A stretch of 64,000 nucleotides of DNA, taken from NCBI GenBank assembly GCA_963573385.1, contig CAUYLG010044592.1:124001-188000 (forward strand), in the 5' to 3' direction. Both the position numbers and the translations under genes were made by a program. The number at the start of each line of letters is the position of its first letter. Within the stretch, counting starts at the first letter, position 1. Shown one piece after another: positions 1-21,049 of the stretch. The notes under the pieces were generated by a model, which saw nothing but the letters and a program-made list of their open reading frames with translations, was not told where the DNA came from and ran no database searches. This DNA comes from Cacajao melanocephalus (taxonomy: Eukaryota; Chordata; Mammalia; Primates; Pitheciidae).

Positions 1-57
1 CACATACCCAACCCAGCTCGCAGCCCCCTCGTGGCTATAGTAATCCAGGATCCTCAG
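1..57 (+). CDS. IL4R: IL4R, partial exon (cytoplasmic juxtamembrane part, likely exon 9)
   Basis: The window opens inside an exon. The 19 codons read HIPNPARSPLVAIVIQDPQ and end in phase 0 at CAG followed by the donor GTAGGA (58-63). Human IL4R as I recall it has a closely matching segment just before its SQWEKRSRGQ segment, and that segment is encoded by the next exon here (1479-1528). This part of the IL-4 receptor alpha chain lies in the cytoplasm near the membrane, just after the JAK1-binding box 1 region, which is outside the window. Three or four residues differ from my recollection of human. The exon's 5' end is missing. Confidence 0.9.
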
Positions 58-629
58 GTAGGAGAGGGCATGGATGGGGATGTGTGGGACTGCGTGCATG
101 AAGAAGTGTGGTTCCGAACACCTGAGCTGTTAAGGACATTCATTGGCTTCTGAAATGGCAAAGGGGCAGTCTGGAGGGTTGCAGGGGAGACTGAGGCAGC
201 AGCTGAATGAGGTCATGAGGAGAACAGAGGCTTTCCCACCCTTTCTGTTGGCAAAGGGCTCTTCTGGGGTTGGTCTCCTGTTTCTTTCCCTCCTCTTGAG
301 AGTGATCCTTAGGCCACCATCTCTGTGTCATTCCCTGTCTAGAGGCCAGAAGGAGAGGGTGACAGGCTTTCTGTGTCTTCCTCTTAAGCATGGGAAACTG
401 CCCCTGAAACACAAGCAATCCCCCCTGGGTTCTCATTGGCCTGAAGTGTGTCCCACCCATGAGCCAGGGGTAGAGTCAGCTTCCCCAAGGTGATGGTCCT
501 GTGGGTGAGTGGGTGGGGTTTACCTGAGCAGGATTAGGGTTCTCTAGGAAGGAGAAAGGTGGGGATACAGGTGCTGTCTAGAAGAGAAGGTCTGAGGGTC
601 CTTGCTTCTCCAGGGTCTCTGTAGCAGGC

Positions 630-775
630 TCTGGAATCCAGTGATGTTGGCTTTGAATCCTGACTCTGCCACTCACCTGCAATGTGGACTTCAGCAAGTT
701 GCTTAATTCTCCAAGCCTCAGTTTCCTCTTGTGGGTTATAACAGTGTTTACCTGGTAGGGCAGGTATTGGAATTT
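630..775 (+). repeat. MIR SINE
   Basis: The stretch has the MIR core pattern: 'tttgaatcctgactctgcca', then 'gcttaattctccaagcctca' and 'gtttcctc'. This mammalian-wide SINE is old and no target duplication is visible. Confidence 0.75.
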
Positions 776-834
776 ATGGAGACAATACATATAAAGTGTG
801 CATTCTAGCCTCTTGTAAATACTAAGTGCCATTT

Positions 835-1340
835 ATGTATCGGTTAGTGTTTGCTGTGTAACAAATGACCCCAAAATGTAGAGGGTTACAACAACAACTT
901 TATTTAGCTCATGCTTCTGCTGGCTGACATTTGGGGCTGGGCTCAGCAGTGAGGGTGATGGGGGAGGCTGGGCTGCGCAGATCTGGACTGAGCTGACCTG
1001 TCCCCGTGGCCTTTCTCCGGGTCTGACAGTTGGCTGACTTTTACCTGGGACAGTACAGCTGGCTGAGCCATGTGCCTCCCACCCTCCAGCAGGCCGGCCC
1101 AGGCTTGTTTACAGAGTGGCTCCGTTCTCAAGGCTGGGAAGTCCCAAGGCCTCTTGAGGCCTAGGCCCAGAACTGGCACAATGTCACTTCCATCACATTC
1201 TGTGGGCCCAAGCAAGCCCCAGAGCCAGGTTAGATTCAAGGGATGGGAGGAGATTCGGAGCACTCCTCTGTGGCCACTTTTGCCATTGACTACAGTCCCT
1301 GTGAATAGTAGGACAGTGTCATTAATTCCCAGGAACTGAA
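835..1340 (-). repeat. MaLR/MLT1-like LTR remnant
   Basis: Typical phrases of this repeat are 'tgctgtgtaacaaatgaccc' near the start and 'ggcacaatgtcacttccatc' further on. They are in the orientation usually seen for minus-strand copies. The family name is from memory and the ends are approximate. Confidence 0.5.
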
Positions 1341-1478
1341 GCTCAAAAAGCATTAAGTGACCTGTTGGACTTCCAACCTGTGTGATATCCAGGCTTGAAC
1401 CGCTTTCTCAGCATTGCTGCACTCCAGGCCGGGCTGCAAGGCCACTCCGCTGTTTCATTGGCTGCTTCTGTATTTTAG

Positions 1479-1528
1479 GTGTCACAGTGGGAGAAGCGAT
1501 CCCGAGGCCAGGAACCAGCCAAGTGCCC
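1479..1528 (+). CDS. IL4R: IL4R, internal exon of 50 bases (likely exon 10)
   Basis: Acceptor TATTTTAG ends at 1478 and donor GTATGT starts at 1529. The sixteen full codons read VSQWEKRSRGQEPAKC, plus two bases (CC) of a proline codon completed by the first base of the last exon. The peptide matches IL4R residues after the membrane-proximal box. Human has Gly where this sequence has the first Val, by my recollection. A 50-base exon leaves phase 2, and this fits the next exon exactly: CC plus A, then CAC TGG AAG. Confidence 0.95.
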
Positions 1529-1865
1529 GTATGTATCTGAACTTAGTCGCAGCCGGCATGCATTGGGAAGGTGATAGGATTGGAGCGGCAAGCCCCTAGC
1601 TCCATGTCTGCCTTCTCTTCCCTGGCATTTGGTCATTGTCCCTGTGACATTAGGCTTCAAGCGACGGCAGGAGGAGGGGTGTTCTGGAAACCTGCACTGC
1701 TGGCCAAGTTGTACTGAGTTTTACTGACATATCAGGTACATGGCGAAGCCCCTCGGGAGTGCTGTTACAGTTTACAACCAGGGCAGCCGTGCCAGTTGTT
1801 AAAATATCGACCTAATTGTATACTTGTCGGCAAAGAGCCACCATCCTGAGCACTGCCCGCTTTTT

Positions 1866-2673
<808 letters not shown>

Positions 2674-3006
2674 GCTTCCATGGCCATCCTTCTTGGTTGT
2701 GGCTTGGGATGTGCTGTTGCTTTTAATTATCATCATCCATAAAGACTTCTTCTTAGTCAACAGATCCGAACTTGTATTTGGTACCAGGCCATGTACTAGG
2801 CTCCAGAAATCCCAAAGACACAGGCCTTACCCTCCAGGATTTCCCATTCTAGCAATATAAACTGATCAATCATTGATTATAAAGTTAGAAGGCATGTCTA
2901 CAGCAGACCGCCATCACAACATGGTGATTTCAGGCTGGGCTTTGAAGAATGAATAGGAGTTTTTCAAGTGTCAATACTGAACCCTGACCAAACTTTGCTT
3001 TTGCAG

Positions 3007-4582
3007 ACACTGGAAGACTTGTCTTACCAAGCTCTTGCCCTGTTTTCTGGAGCACAGCATGAAAAGGGATGAGGATCCCCTCAAAGCTGCCAAAGACAGG
3101 CCTTTCCAGGGCTCTGGAAAATCAGCATGGTGCCCTGTGGAGATCAGCAAGACAGTCCTGTGGCCGGAGAGCATCAGCGTGGTGCGGTGCGTGGAGTTGT
3201 TTGAGGCCCCGGTGGAGTGTGAGGAGGAGGAGGTAGAGGAAGATAAAGGGAGCTTCTGTGCATCACCAGAGAGCAGCAGGGATGGGCTCCAGGAGGGCAG
3301 GGAGGCCATTGTGGCCCGGCTCACAGAGAGCCTATTCCTGGACCTGCTCGGAGGTGAGAATGGGGACTTTTGCCAGCAGGACATGGGGGAGTCTTGCCTC
3401 CTTCCACCTTCAGGAAGCATGAGTGCTCACATGCCCTGGGATGAGTTACCAAGTGCAGGGCCCAAGGAGGTGCCTCCCCAGGGTGAGAAGCAGCCTCTGC
3501 ACCTGGAACCAAGTCCTCCAGCCAGTCTGACCCGGAGCCCAGACAACCCGACTTGCACAGAGACGCCCCTGGTCATCGCAGACAACCCCGCTTACCGCAG
3601 CTTCAACAACTCCCTGAGCGAGTCCCCGTGTCCTGGAGAGCTGGGTCCAGACCCACTGCTGGCCAGACGCCTAGAGGAAGTGGACCCCGAGATGCCTTGT
3701 GCCCTGCAGCTCTCTGAGCCAACCACTGTGTCCCCTCCTGAGCCAGAAACCTGGGAGCAGATCCTCCGCCGGAATGTCCTCCAGCATGGGGCGGCTGCAG
3801 CCCCTGCCTCGGCCCCCACCAGTGGCTATCGGGAGTTTGCACATGCGGTGGAACGGGGTGGCATCCCGGCCGGTGCGGTGGGGGGCTTGGGTCCCCCGGG
3901 AGAGGCTGCGTACAAGGCCTTCTCGAGCCTGCTTGCCAGCAATGCCGTGTCCCCAGGGACATATGGATTTGGGGCCAGCAGTGGGGAGGAGGGGTATAAG
4001 CCTTTCCAAGATCTCATTCCTGGCTGCCCCGAGGACCCTGCCCCAGTCCCTGTCCCCCTGTTCACCTTTGGCCTGGACAGGGAGCCACCTCGCAGCCCAC
4101 AGAGCTCACATCTCCCAAGCAGCTCCCCAGAGCACCTGGGTCTGGAGCCAGGGGTAAAAGGGGAGGACACGCGGAAGCCCCCACTCCCCCTGGAGCAGGC
4201 CACAGACCCCCTCGGGAACAGCCTGAGCAGTGGCATCGTCTACTCAGCCCTCACCTGCCACCTGTGCGGCCACCTGAAGCAGTGTCATGGCCAGGAGGAT
4301 GGTGGCCAGGCCCCTGTCATGGCCAGCCCCTGCTGTGGCTGCTGCTGTGGAGATAGGTTGTCGCCCCCTACAACCCCCCTGAGGGCCCCAGACCCCTCTC
4401 CAGGTGGGGTTCCACTGGAGGCCAGCCTCCGTCCGGCCTCCCCGGCACCCTTGGGCATCTCAGAGAAGAGTAAATCCCCATTGTCCTTCCATCCTGCCCC
4501 TGGCAGTGCTCAAAGCTCAATCCAGGTCCCCAAAATCATGAACTTTGTCTCCGGGGAACCCACATGCATGAGAGTCTCTTAG
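3007..4582 (+). CDS. IL4R: IL4R last coding exon: signalling tail of IL-4 receptor alpha
   Basis: The exon begins after acceptor TTTTGCAG. The first base completes a Pro codon, and the frame then runs HWKTCLTKLLPCFLEH and on for about 525 codons to TAG at 4580-4582. It encodes most of the cytoplasmic tail of the IL-4/IL-13 receptor alpha chain, a type I cytokine receptor subunit. Visible parts: an acidic run (CEEEEVEED, about 3220-3243); the I4R/IRS-docking motif NPAYRSF with Tyr at 3593-3595 (human Y497); three STAT6-docking tyrosines in GYREF (3827-3829, Y575), AYKAFSSLL (3911-3913, Y603) and GYKPFQDLI (3995-3997, Y631); an ITIM-like IVYSAL with Tyr at 4241-4243 (Y713); and a Cys-rich patch SPCCGCCCGD. 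All five tyrosines are intact and the frame is open, so the gene looks functional. About 10% of residues differ from human as I recall it. Codon usage is GC-rich and unlike the repeats around it. Confidence 0.98.
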
Positions 4583-5530
4583 GTGCGTGGCCTCTACTTG
4601 CTGAGGTCTGCAGATGAGGACTGGGGCTTATCCATGCCTGGGAAATGCCTCCTCCTGGAAGGCAGCCAGCCTGGCAGATTTCTAAAAGACTTGAAGAACC
4701 GTGGTATGAAGGTGTTAGGCCCCACTGACGTGGACCCCTCCCTGTGGCATTGGCCTGGGCTTGCCACATCCCGTGAGAGTAGAGGACACTGGGGAAACTG
4801 AGGCACCTTGACTTGTGAACGAGCTGTTGGCCGTTCCATCCACAGCCTCTGCAGCAGTGTCCCATCCCTGTTGTACTCACCCAAGTCAAGTTTTGTCCAC
4901 CAAATCACCGTGGTCCACGTCTCTCACCTGCCTCCATCTCACTGAACTAGAAGCTGAGCTTAGAAACTAACAAAGCCATCAAGGGAATGACTTGGGTGGC
5001 CTTAGGAAATCCCCGAGAAATTGAAGTTCAGGGAGGTGGTCATTGCCTAGAGGTGCTCATTCATTCAACAGAGCTTCCTTGGGTTGATGCTGGAGGCAGA
5101 ATCCCAGCTGTCAAGGGATTCTCCTTCAGTGAAGGAGAGCAACAGAGGAAGTGAAAAATAGCTATGACTAAAGCAGGGACAGTCTGCTGCCAAACACCCA
5201 TGCATAGTTGTTTGGCTCTTCTTAAACACGGGACCCCCAGAATAAACACGCCCAGTCACCTTGTGGGCCAGACGCAAAGGACACGGTTGCTGGCAGCCAC
5301 AGAGAAACCACGGACCCAGCCCGGGCAATCTAGACAGTAGACATAAGGCACCGGTGACCCTGCACGTTGGCCCAGACATCAGGTGCTGGGAAAGGCGGGG
5401 ACCATGGGTGGAGTAATGCTCGTCTGTGTCTTTTGAAGATAGTTTTATCACCTGTTATCTGTGCTTGCTGAGGGGAGTGGAACAGAAGGGGTGGAGTTTT
5501 GTATAAATAAAGTTTCTTTGTCTCTTTATT
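4583..5530 (+). other. IL4R: IL4R 3' untranslated region
   Basis: This unique sequence follows the IL4R stop codon and has no Alu or L1. It ends shortly after the AATAAA signal, and the cleavage site is estimated at about 5525-5535. No long conserved frame is present. Confidence 0.88.
5506..5511 (+). terminator. IL4R: IL4R polyadenylation signal AATAAA
   Basis: A canonical AATAAA lies in 'gtataaataaagtttctttg', with a T-rich element downstream (5513-5533). It is the only well-placed signal in the first kilobase after the stop codon, and the length of UTR it gives is as expected for IL4R. Confidence 0.88.
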
Positions 5531-5755
5531 TTTTAATGTGTTAACCAAACATACTGCTAGGCACTGCTGTGAGTGCTATGTATCTATGACTCCTGGAATT
5601 TACCATCAAGAGGAACCAGGGTGCAAGAGGTTAAGAAACTTACCATCTATGTTTGGGTTCCGCAGACAAGGATTCAAATAGTTGATTGAGGAAGTGATCC
5701 CAGGAAACCCTGCTAAGGGAATGAGAAAGTGAGGCAGGGAAAGGCACAAACCAAC

Positions 5756-6316
5756 AAAGTATTACCCGAAAGGGATCTTGGTCCAGACCCCAAGAGAAGG
5801 TTCTTGGATCTCATGCAAGAAAGAATTCACAGCAAGTCCATAGAGCCAGTGAAAGCAAGTTCATTAGGAAAGTAAAGGAATAAAGGAATGGGTACTCCAT
5901 AGACAGAGCAGCCCCAAGGGCCACTGGGTGCCTATTTTCATGGTTATTTCTTGATGATATGCTAAACAAGGTGTGGATTATTCATGCCTCCCTTTTTTGG
6001 ACCATATAGGTAACTTCCTGACATTCCCATGGCATTTGTAAGTTGTCATGGTGCCGGCGGGAGTGTAGCAGTGAGGATCACCAGAGGTCACTCTTATCGC
6101 CACCACGGTTTTGGTGGGTTAGAGCCAGCTTCTTTACTGCAACCTGTTTTATCAGCAAGGTCTTTATGACCTGTATCTGTAATGACCCCCTAGCTCATTC
6201 TATGACTAAGAATGCCTTAACTTCCTGGGAATGCAGTCCAGTAGGTCTTAGGCTTATTTTACCCAGTCCCTCTTCAAGATGGAATTGCTCCGGTTTAAAC
6301 AAACAACTGACAAAAG
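5756..6316 (-). mobile_element. Solo LTR of a class I (ERV1-type) endogenous retrovirus
   Basis: A 553-base LTR-like block (5760-6312) is flanked by the direct repeat AAAG (5756-5759 and 6313-6316). A four-base duplication is typical of gamma-type integrations. On the minus strand the block starts TGTCAG, and its other end reads ...TA, one change from the usual CA. It has the look of an LTR, for example a near-polyadenylation motif (AATGAA on the minus strand, about 5866-5871). No internal viral genes are present, so this is a recombined solo LTR. It lies about 230 bases after the IL4R poly(A) site in opposite orientation. The subfamily is not named with confidence. Confidence 0.8.
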
Positions 6317-7714
<1,398 letters not shown>

Positions 7715-7739
7715 AAACACCTCCTTGTTCTAAGCCCCA

Positions 7740-7865
7740 ATCTATCCATTTAGCTGCCCAAATCACACAATTTACAGATGGAGAAACAGTCTTAGAGAGG
7801 AAAAGAGATTTGCCCAAAGTCACACAGAGAATGGCAGAGCCTGAACTAGCCTTCTAGACTTCTTG
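7740..7865 (-). repeat. MIR SINE
   Basis: The minus-strand MIR core is visible as 'acagatggagaaacagtctt', 'gcccaaagtcacacagagaa' and 'ggcagagcctgaact'. Confidence 0.7.
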
Positions 7866-7934
7866 TCTCCAAAAGCTCTTTATAATAAAATATAATAATT
7901 TTACATAAAAATAGATATCTATTTAGGGCCAAGC

Positions 7935-8135
7935 AAGATGCTAAGTGCCATCCACCCGTGTAATTTACATCTACAAACAGCTCTAGTCGTCAGGCTCACT
8001 GATTATCCCAATTTTACAGGTAAGGAAACAGGTCCAGAGAGGCTGAGGATTAGCTTAGAGCCACACAGCTAGGAAATCCCAGAGCCAGGATTTTAACCCA
8101 GGCCTGACCTAAGAACTCCTGGCTACCATGATATG
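7935..8135 (-). repeat. MIR SINE
   Basis: A second minus-strand MIR has 'cccaattttacaggtaagga', 'cagagaggctgagg' and 'gccacacagctaggaaatcc'. Confidence 0.75.
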
Positions 8136-12050
<3,915 letters not shown>

Positions 12051-12340
12051 GGCTGGGCGCAGTGGCTCATGTCTGTAATCCCAGCACTTTGGGAGGCCAA
12101 GGCGGGCAGATCATCTGAGGTCAGGAGTTTGAGACCAGCCTGGCCAATATGGTGAAACCCTGTCTCTATTAAAAATATAAATATTAGCTGGGCATGTTGG
12201 TAGGCTCCTGTAATCCCAGCCTCTGGGGAGGCTGAGGCAGGAGAACTGCTTGAACCCAGGAGGTGGAGGTTACAGCGAGCAGAGACTGTGTCACTGCACT
12301 CTAGCCTGGGTGACAGGGCAAGACTCCATCTTAAAAAAGA
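12051..12340 (+). mobile_element. Alu with target duplications
   Basis: A full Alu reads from 'ggctgggcgcagtggctcat' to an A-rich tail, flanked by AGAACTATGC on both sides (about 12038 and 12340). Confidence 0.95.
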
Positions 12341-12388
12341 ACTATGCCTGCAAAGAGTTAACACCTTAAAAGTGTTTGCTAACATTTT

Positions 12389-12703
12389 CTTCTTCTTCTT
12401 TTTTTTTTTTCTTGGGACAGTGTCTTTCTCTGTCACCCAGGCTGGCATGCAGTGTCTTGATGCGAGCTCACTGCAGCCTTGAACTCCTGGGCTCATGTGA
12501 TTCTCCCACCTCAGCCTCTTGAGCAGCTGTAACCACAGGCGCACGTACCAACCAAGCCTAGCTATTTTTTTTTTTTAATTTTTGTAGAGACAGGGTCTCA
12601 CTAAGTTGCCTAGGCTGGTCCCAAACTCCTAGGGTTCAAGCGATCCATCCACCCTGGCCTCCCAAAGCACTGGGATTACAGACGTGAGCCACTGTGCCTG
12701 GCC
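12389..12703 (-). mobile_element. Alu with target duplications
   Basis: A T-rich start (TTC/T run) leads to 'gagccactgtgcctggcc'. The direct repeat GCTAACATT lies before the T run (from 12378) and after the head (from about 12704). Confidence 0.95.
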
Positions 12704-13139
12704 TGCTAACATTATCCTTAATATTGGCTGAAAAGGTCTGTGGATTTTGTGGGAGGTGAGGGTATAAAACATAATTAGACAAAATCATGACATTCTAAAT
12801 TTAATTTGACTTTATTGCAAAAACAGCAGAATGGACCAACGGTAATCCAGGACAAACAATTGTCCCAATCCCATCATTCCACCCACTTGTATTCGTATCT
12901 GTCCATGCCACTTCTATATGTTGTTTACATGCAGAGTCAGTGTTTGCACATTTGCAGTTGTGTATCATTCATTTCTCACCATACATATACATATACATAC
13001 GTCTATGTATATCCCTGACATTTTTCTTTTTCCCTGACGCTTGTCCATACCCAGATGTATAGGACCTTGCCCAGACTCAACTTCTTTCTTCCCCATGAAC
13101 CCGAGTTGCCGAGCTTCCAACAGGTCTTTACAGCGAAGG

Positions 13140-13480
13140 AGAATGAGACAGAGAGAAGCAGAGATGCCGAGAGAAAGATGGAGAGAGAAGACCAAACTGA
13201 TGGATCCCAACTCCATGATGATACCTGACTCCAACCACAGAATGACCCCTGACCCAGCCACAGACTGACTTTTGATACAGGCCACAGTCCACCTCCTGTC
13301 CTCAGCCACAGAATGGCTCTGACTCAAGCCAGGAGCTGAGTCTCGATCCATGTTATTGACTTACTCATGATCCCGGTTGCAGGCTGACCCCAGCCACATG
13401 CTGACCCCGACCCTCACCACAGATGGATCTCTGACCCCAGCCATAGACTGACCTCTGATTCTGACCCACCTTAGTGTGAT
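13140..13480. repeat. Degenerate tandem repeat, TGAC-CCCAGCCACAGA type
   Basis: The phrase TGACCC(C)AGCCACAGA recurs with changes at irregular 20-60 base spacing: 'actccaaccacagaatgacc', 'ctgacccagccacagactga', 'ctcagccacagaatggctct', 'gctgaccccagccacatgct' and 'ctgaccccagccatagactg'. It looks like an old minisatellite. An (AG)-rich purine tract (13138-13195) precedes it. Confidence 0.6.
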
Positions 13481-13501
13481 CCCTCCCAGGAACTGACATT
13501 T

Positions 13502-13572
13502 CCTGGGACAGGCTCTTGGCCACCTGCTGCTCTGCCCTGGGCACACCAGGCCCTACTCATTCTCCCACTTCC
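13502..13572 (+). repeat. Segment duplicated at 15265-15335
   Basis: The segment 'cctgggacaggctcttggcc' and onward matches 15265-15335 at about 60 of 71 positions by eye, in the same orientation. It is not an Alu, L1 or MIR that I know. Confidence 0.75.
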
Positions 13573-13974
13573 ACTTGCACCAGCATCCACGATTTCCTGA
13601 TTTCTAGCAGCAAATTTAGCTTGAGCTGGTCGACAGAGCTAGGCTGTCTGATCTTCCTCTGCTATGGGACCACAGAGCAAGCCAGCAGTTCTCCTTCCTC
13701 ATCAGAAAGAGCATCATGCAGGAGAAGGCCCCTGTGCCACCTTCCTTTCTGCTTTGGATGGTGCTTTGACAGCCACCTTGCGATCATGAGGAGACAAGCC
13801 TGGAGATGAAAGGAGGGGTTCTGAATATGGCAGAGTGGAAGAAGAAAAGAGCCTGCCTGGATCTTTGATTACATCACCAAGTGATCAAACCAACCTTAAA
13901 TTCTTAAATCAACGGTCAGTGTGCTTTTCTTTAAACCACTGCGAGGTTTCTTTTGCAGTCATAAAGCAACCTGA

Positions 13975-14475
13975 AAGACTGTAGTAGGTAGAATAATGAA
14001 ACCCCCAGGATGTCCATGTCCCAATCCCTGGAACCCGTAAATATGTTACATTACATGGCAAGGGGGTTAAGGGTTGCAGAGGGAATCAAGGTTGCTAATC
14101 AGCTGCCCCTGAGATGTAGAGGGAAATTACCCTAAATTATCCAGACAGGACTAATACAATCCCAAGGGTCTTCATAAATGAGAGATGCAGGATAAGTGAA
14201 GTTAGAGAGAGATTCCAAGATATTATGCTGCTGGCTTTGAAGATGGAGGAAAGGGCCACAAACCAAAGAATGCAGGTGACCACTTGAAACCAGAAAAGTC
14301 AAGGAACAGATTTCCCTAGCGTTCCTGGAATGAACACAGCCTTCTTGCCACCTTGATTCTGAGCTCAGTGAGACTGGTTTCAGACTTCTGACTTCTGGAC
14401 TTGCAAGATCATAAATTTCAGTTTTTGGCCACTAAACTTGTGGAAATTTGTCACAGAAACAATGGGAAATGAACG
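13975..14475 (+). repeat. MaLR/MLT1-like LTR
   Basis: Typical phrases are 'ataatgaaacccccaggatg', 'ggaacccgtaaatatgttac' and 'ccctaaattatccagacagg'. The end resembles the usual 'gccactaaacttgtgg' motif. The ends are approximate and the family name is from memory. Confidence 0.65.
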
Positions 14476-14612
14476 CACAGGTGCATTCATGAATTCAACT
14501 TCAGGCTCTGGAGCCTTCCTCAAGCCCCTTCCCTGTTCCCTGTCCTCTCCTTTGTTACTGGCACTCAGTTTTCACTTCCAGAGGTTCCTGCCAAACTCCT
14601 GCCCATTCCCTA

Positions 14613-15137
<525 letters not shown>

Positions 15138-15264
15138 TTAAAAATTTTATCTCTGAGGTTGTGTTTTGTAGAGGGAGGTTCAGTGGGACGAAGGAGCACG
15201 CATTGAAGGCTCGGAGCCTCAGCTCACACGTGGTCCCACCTCCTGCCTGCCACCTGGCTGCTTC

Positions 15265-15335
15265 CCTGGGACAGGCTTCTGGCCACCTGCTGCTCTGTCC
15301 CCAGCACACCAGGTCCTAGTTATCCTCCCCCTTCC
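15265..15335 (+). repeat. Segment duplicated at 13502-13572
   Basis: This is the partner of the copy at 13.5 kb. The two are about 85% identical by eye and lie on either side of an MLT1-like LTR and an Alu. Confidence 0.75.
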
Positions 15336-15356
15336 ACCACCATCCATGACCACTGA

Positions 15357-16185
<829 letters not shown>

Positions 16186-16199
16186 GAAGACCTGCGTTT

Positions 16200-16954
<755 letters not shown>

Positions 16955-17035
16955 CCAGTCCCTTTTTCCAAGGTCTTCTCCTCTGCCCACTTTTACACAT
17001 TACGGGTCTGCAGGGGTCATCTTGGGCCATCCCCC

Positions 17036-17086
17036 TCTCCTCTCCTCTTTCCATGGAGTGAATCTCCTCTCCTCTTTCCATGGAGT
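17036..17086 (+). repeat. 27-base tandem duplication
   Basis: The 24 bases from 17036 recur exactly from 17063, giving a 27-base period. The unit is pyrimidine-rich and ends in CCATGGAGT. Confidence 0.9.
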
Positions 17087-17381
17087 TGAATGGGGCAGGA
17101 ACTGTGTAGCCCACAGCCCGCACAGTGCTTGGCACAGAGTGTGCTCAGTAAACATTTACTAAATACACGCATGCATGAATGAATGAATGATATCTTCTAA
17201 ATATATCTCCCCAGCCGAGATCCCTTGCCTGAACTCCAGTCACACATTCAGCTGCAATTGGGTATGCCTCAATTTCCATATTTCCCACCCAAACATTTCA
17301 CATGTCCTAGCTAGTAGCCATTCCTATCTCATGAAACACGTTATTATATATTGTATGTATTATTAAGTCTTTTATTTCTTA

Positions 17382-19545
<2,164 letters not shown>

Positions 19546-19607
19546 TAAACAGCCATTTCCGTCACTTACAACCAGAAAGCTCCTTGTGGTTGAAACATGG
19601 GCTTATG

Positions 19608-19903
19608 TTTTTTATTTTTTGAAACGACATTTCGCTCTTATTGCCCAGGATGGAGAGCAATGGCGCCATCTCGGCTCACTGCAACCTCTGCCTATAAGCT
19701 TCAAGCAATTCTCCTGCCTCAGCTTCCTGAGTAGCTGGGATTACAGGTGCCCATCACGATGTCCCGCTAATTTTTGTATTTTTCAGTAGAGACGGGGTTT
19801 CGCCAGTTGCCCAGGCTGGTCTCAAACTCCGGACCTCAGGTGATCCACCCGCTTTGGCCTCCCAAAGTGTTGAGATTCCAGGTGTGAGCCACAGTGCTTG
19901 GCC
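19608..19903 (-). mobile_element. Alu
   Basis: The Alu reads 'tttgaaacgacatttcgctc' to 'gagccacagtgcttggcc'. Confidence 0.93.
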
Positions 19904-19909
19904 ATAAAC

Positions 19910-20152
19910 TTATTTTTTATTGAGAGAAAATTTATATGACATAAAATTCGCTATTGCAACCACTTAAAAATATAAAACACAGTGGGTTTTAGTGTGTTCA
20001 CGGTATTGTAGTACACACATCACCACTATGGAATTCCAGGACGTTTCCACCATTGCCTGTTCTCTAAAAAAAAACCCAAACACTTACCCGTATCTGTCCA
20101 TTCTAATTACCCTTCCCTGCTTCCCTGGGAACCGCTGTAAAACATCATCTTC
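19910..20152 (-). repeat. L1 3' UTR-like fragment
   Basis: The text 'attgagagaaaatttatatg' and the 'tacacacatcaccactatgg' phrase resemble minus-strand 3' parts of old L1 elements, also seen at 59.4 kb in this window. It is interrupted by the Alu at 20155. Confidence 0.6.
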
Positions 20153-20154
20153 TA

Positions 20155-20448
<294 letters not shown>

Positions 20449-21049
20449 TCATCTTCTCAGGTCCAGTGGCAGCAGGCTTTTCCCTGTGAATCCTCCCCTC
20501 AGTGAGGAGCAGAATTGTTCTCTCCTTTGTCCCCAGGCCTCTTTGATCGTTTACTGTAATCATCTATTTTATTTTTATATTAAATCATGGAATATTTCAA
20601 ACATACAGAAAACCACATCTCTTGTACGTCTCCTATCACGCTCCTTGATGACAGGCACACAGGTTCATTACTTCTTCTGTGCCCCACTCCTCAGCCCAGA
20701 GTCTGGCCCGGATGAAGTGTCTGGTAGAAAAACAAAACAAAAACATGGGCAGAGGCTCACTGCAAACATGCCAGTCCTAGGCCAGACCAAGACATAAAGA
20801 CTCTGCCAAATCGCCGTCAACTGGCTGACCCACAGCCTTGGTCAACGTGTCCACGATGGACACCACTCTTGTTTTTGTGTGTGAAGGGCTGGCAGGGCAC
20901 AGGGGAGGGACTGAACCCATCACTTCCCACACTTTGACATTTCATTAAACCCAGAACTAAATTTACAGTTGTTTGCTGTATCTGGGTACCCCCTAAAATT
21001 TCCCCAAGCTGCACCTACTTCAGAGGCTTCAAGGTAGCGTCGTGGGGAG

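Larger units (their letters stand above)
58..1478 (+). other. IL4R: IL4R intron
   Basis: The intron runs from donor GTAGGA at 58 to acceptor TATTTTAG at 1471-1478. The first ~600 bases look unique and hold no gene. An MIR copy (about 630-770) and an MLT1-like repeat (about 835-1340) fill much of the rest. Open frames here lack homology I can recognise and are taken as chance. Confidence 0.85.

Noticed and set aside
3592..4236. Long antisense and alternate-frame open frames over the IL4R last exon
   Set aside because: They are shadows of the GC-rich coding exon. None has a recognised motif, and the IL4R frame explains the lack of stops.
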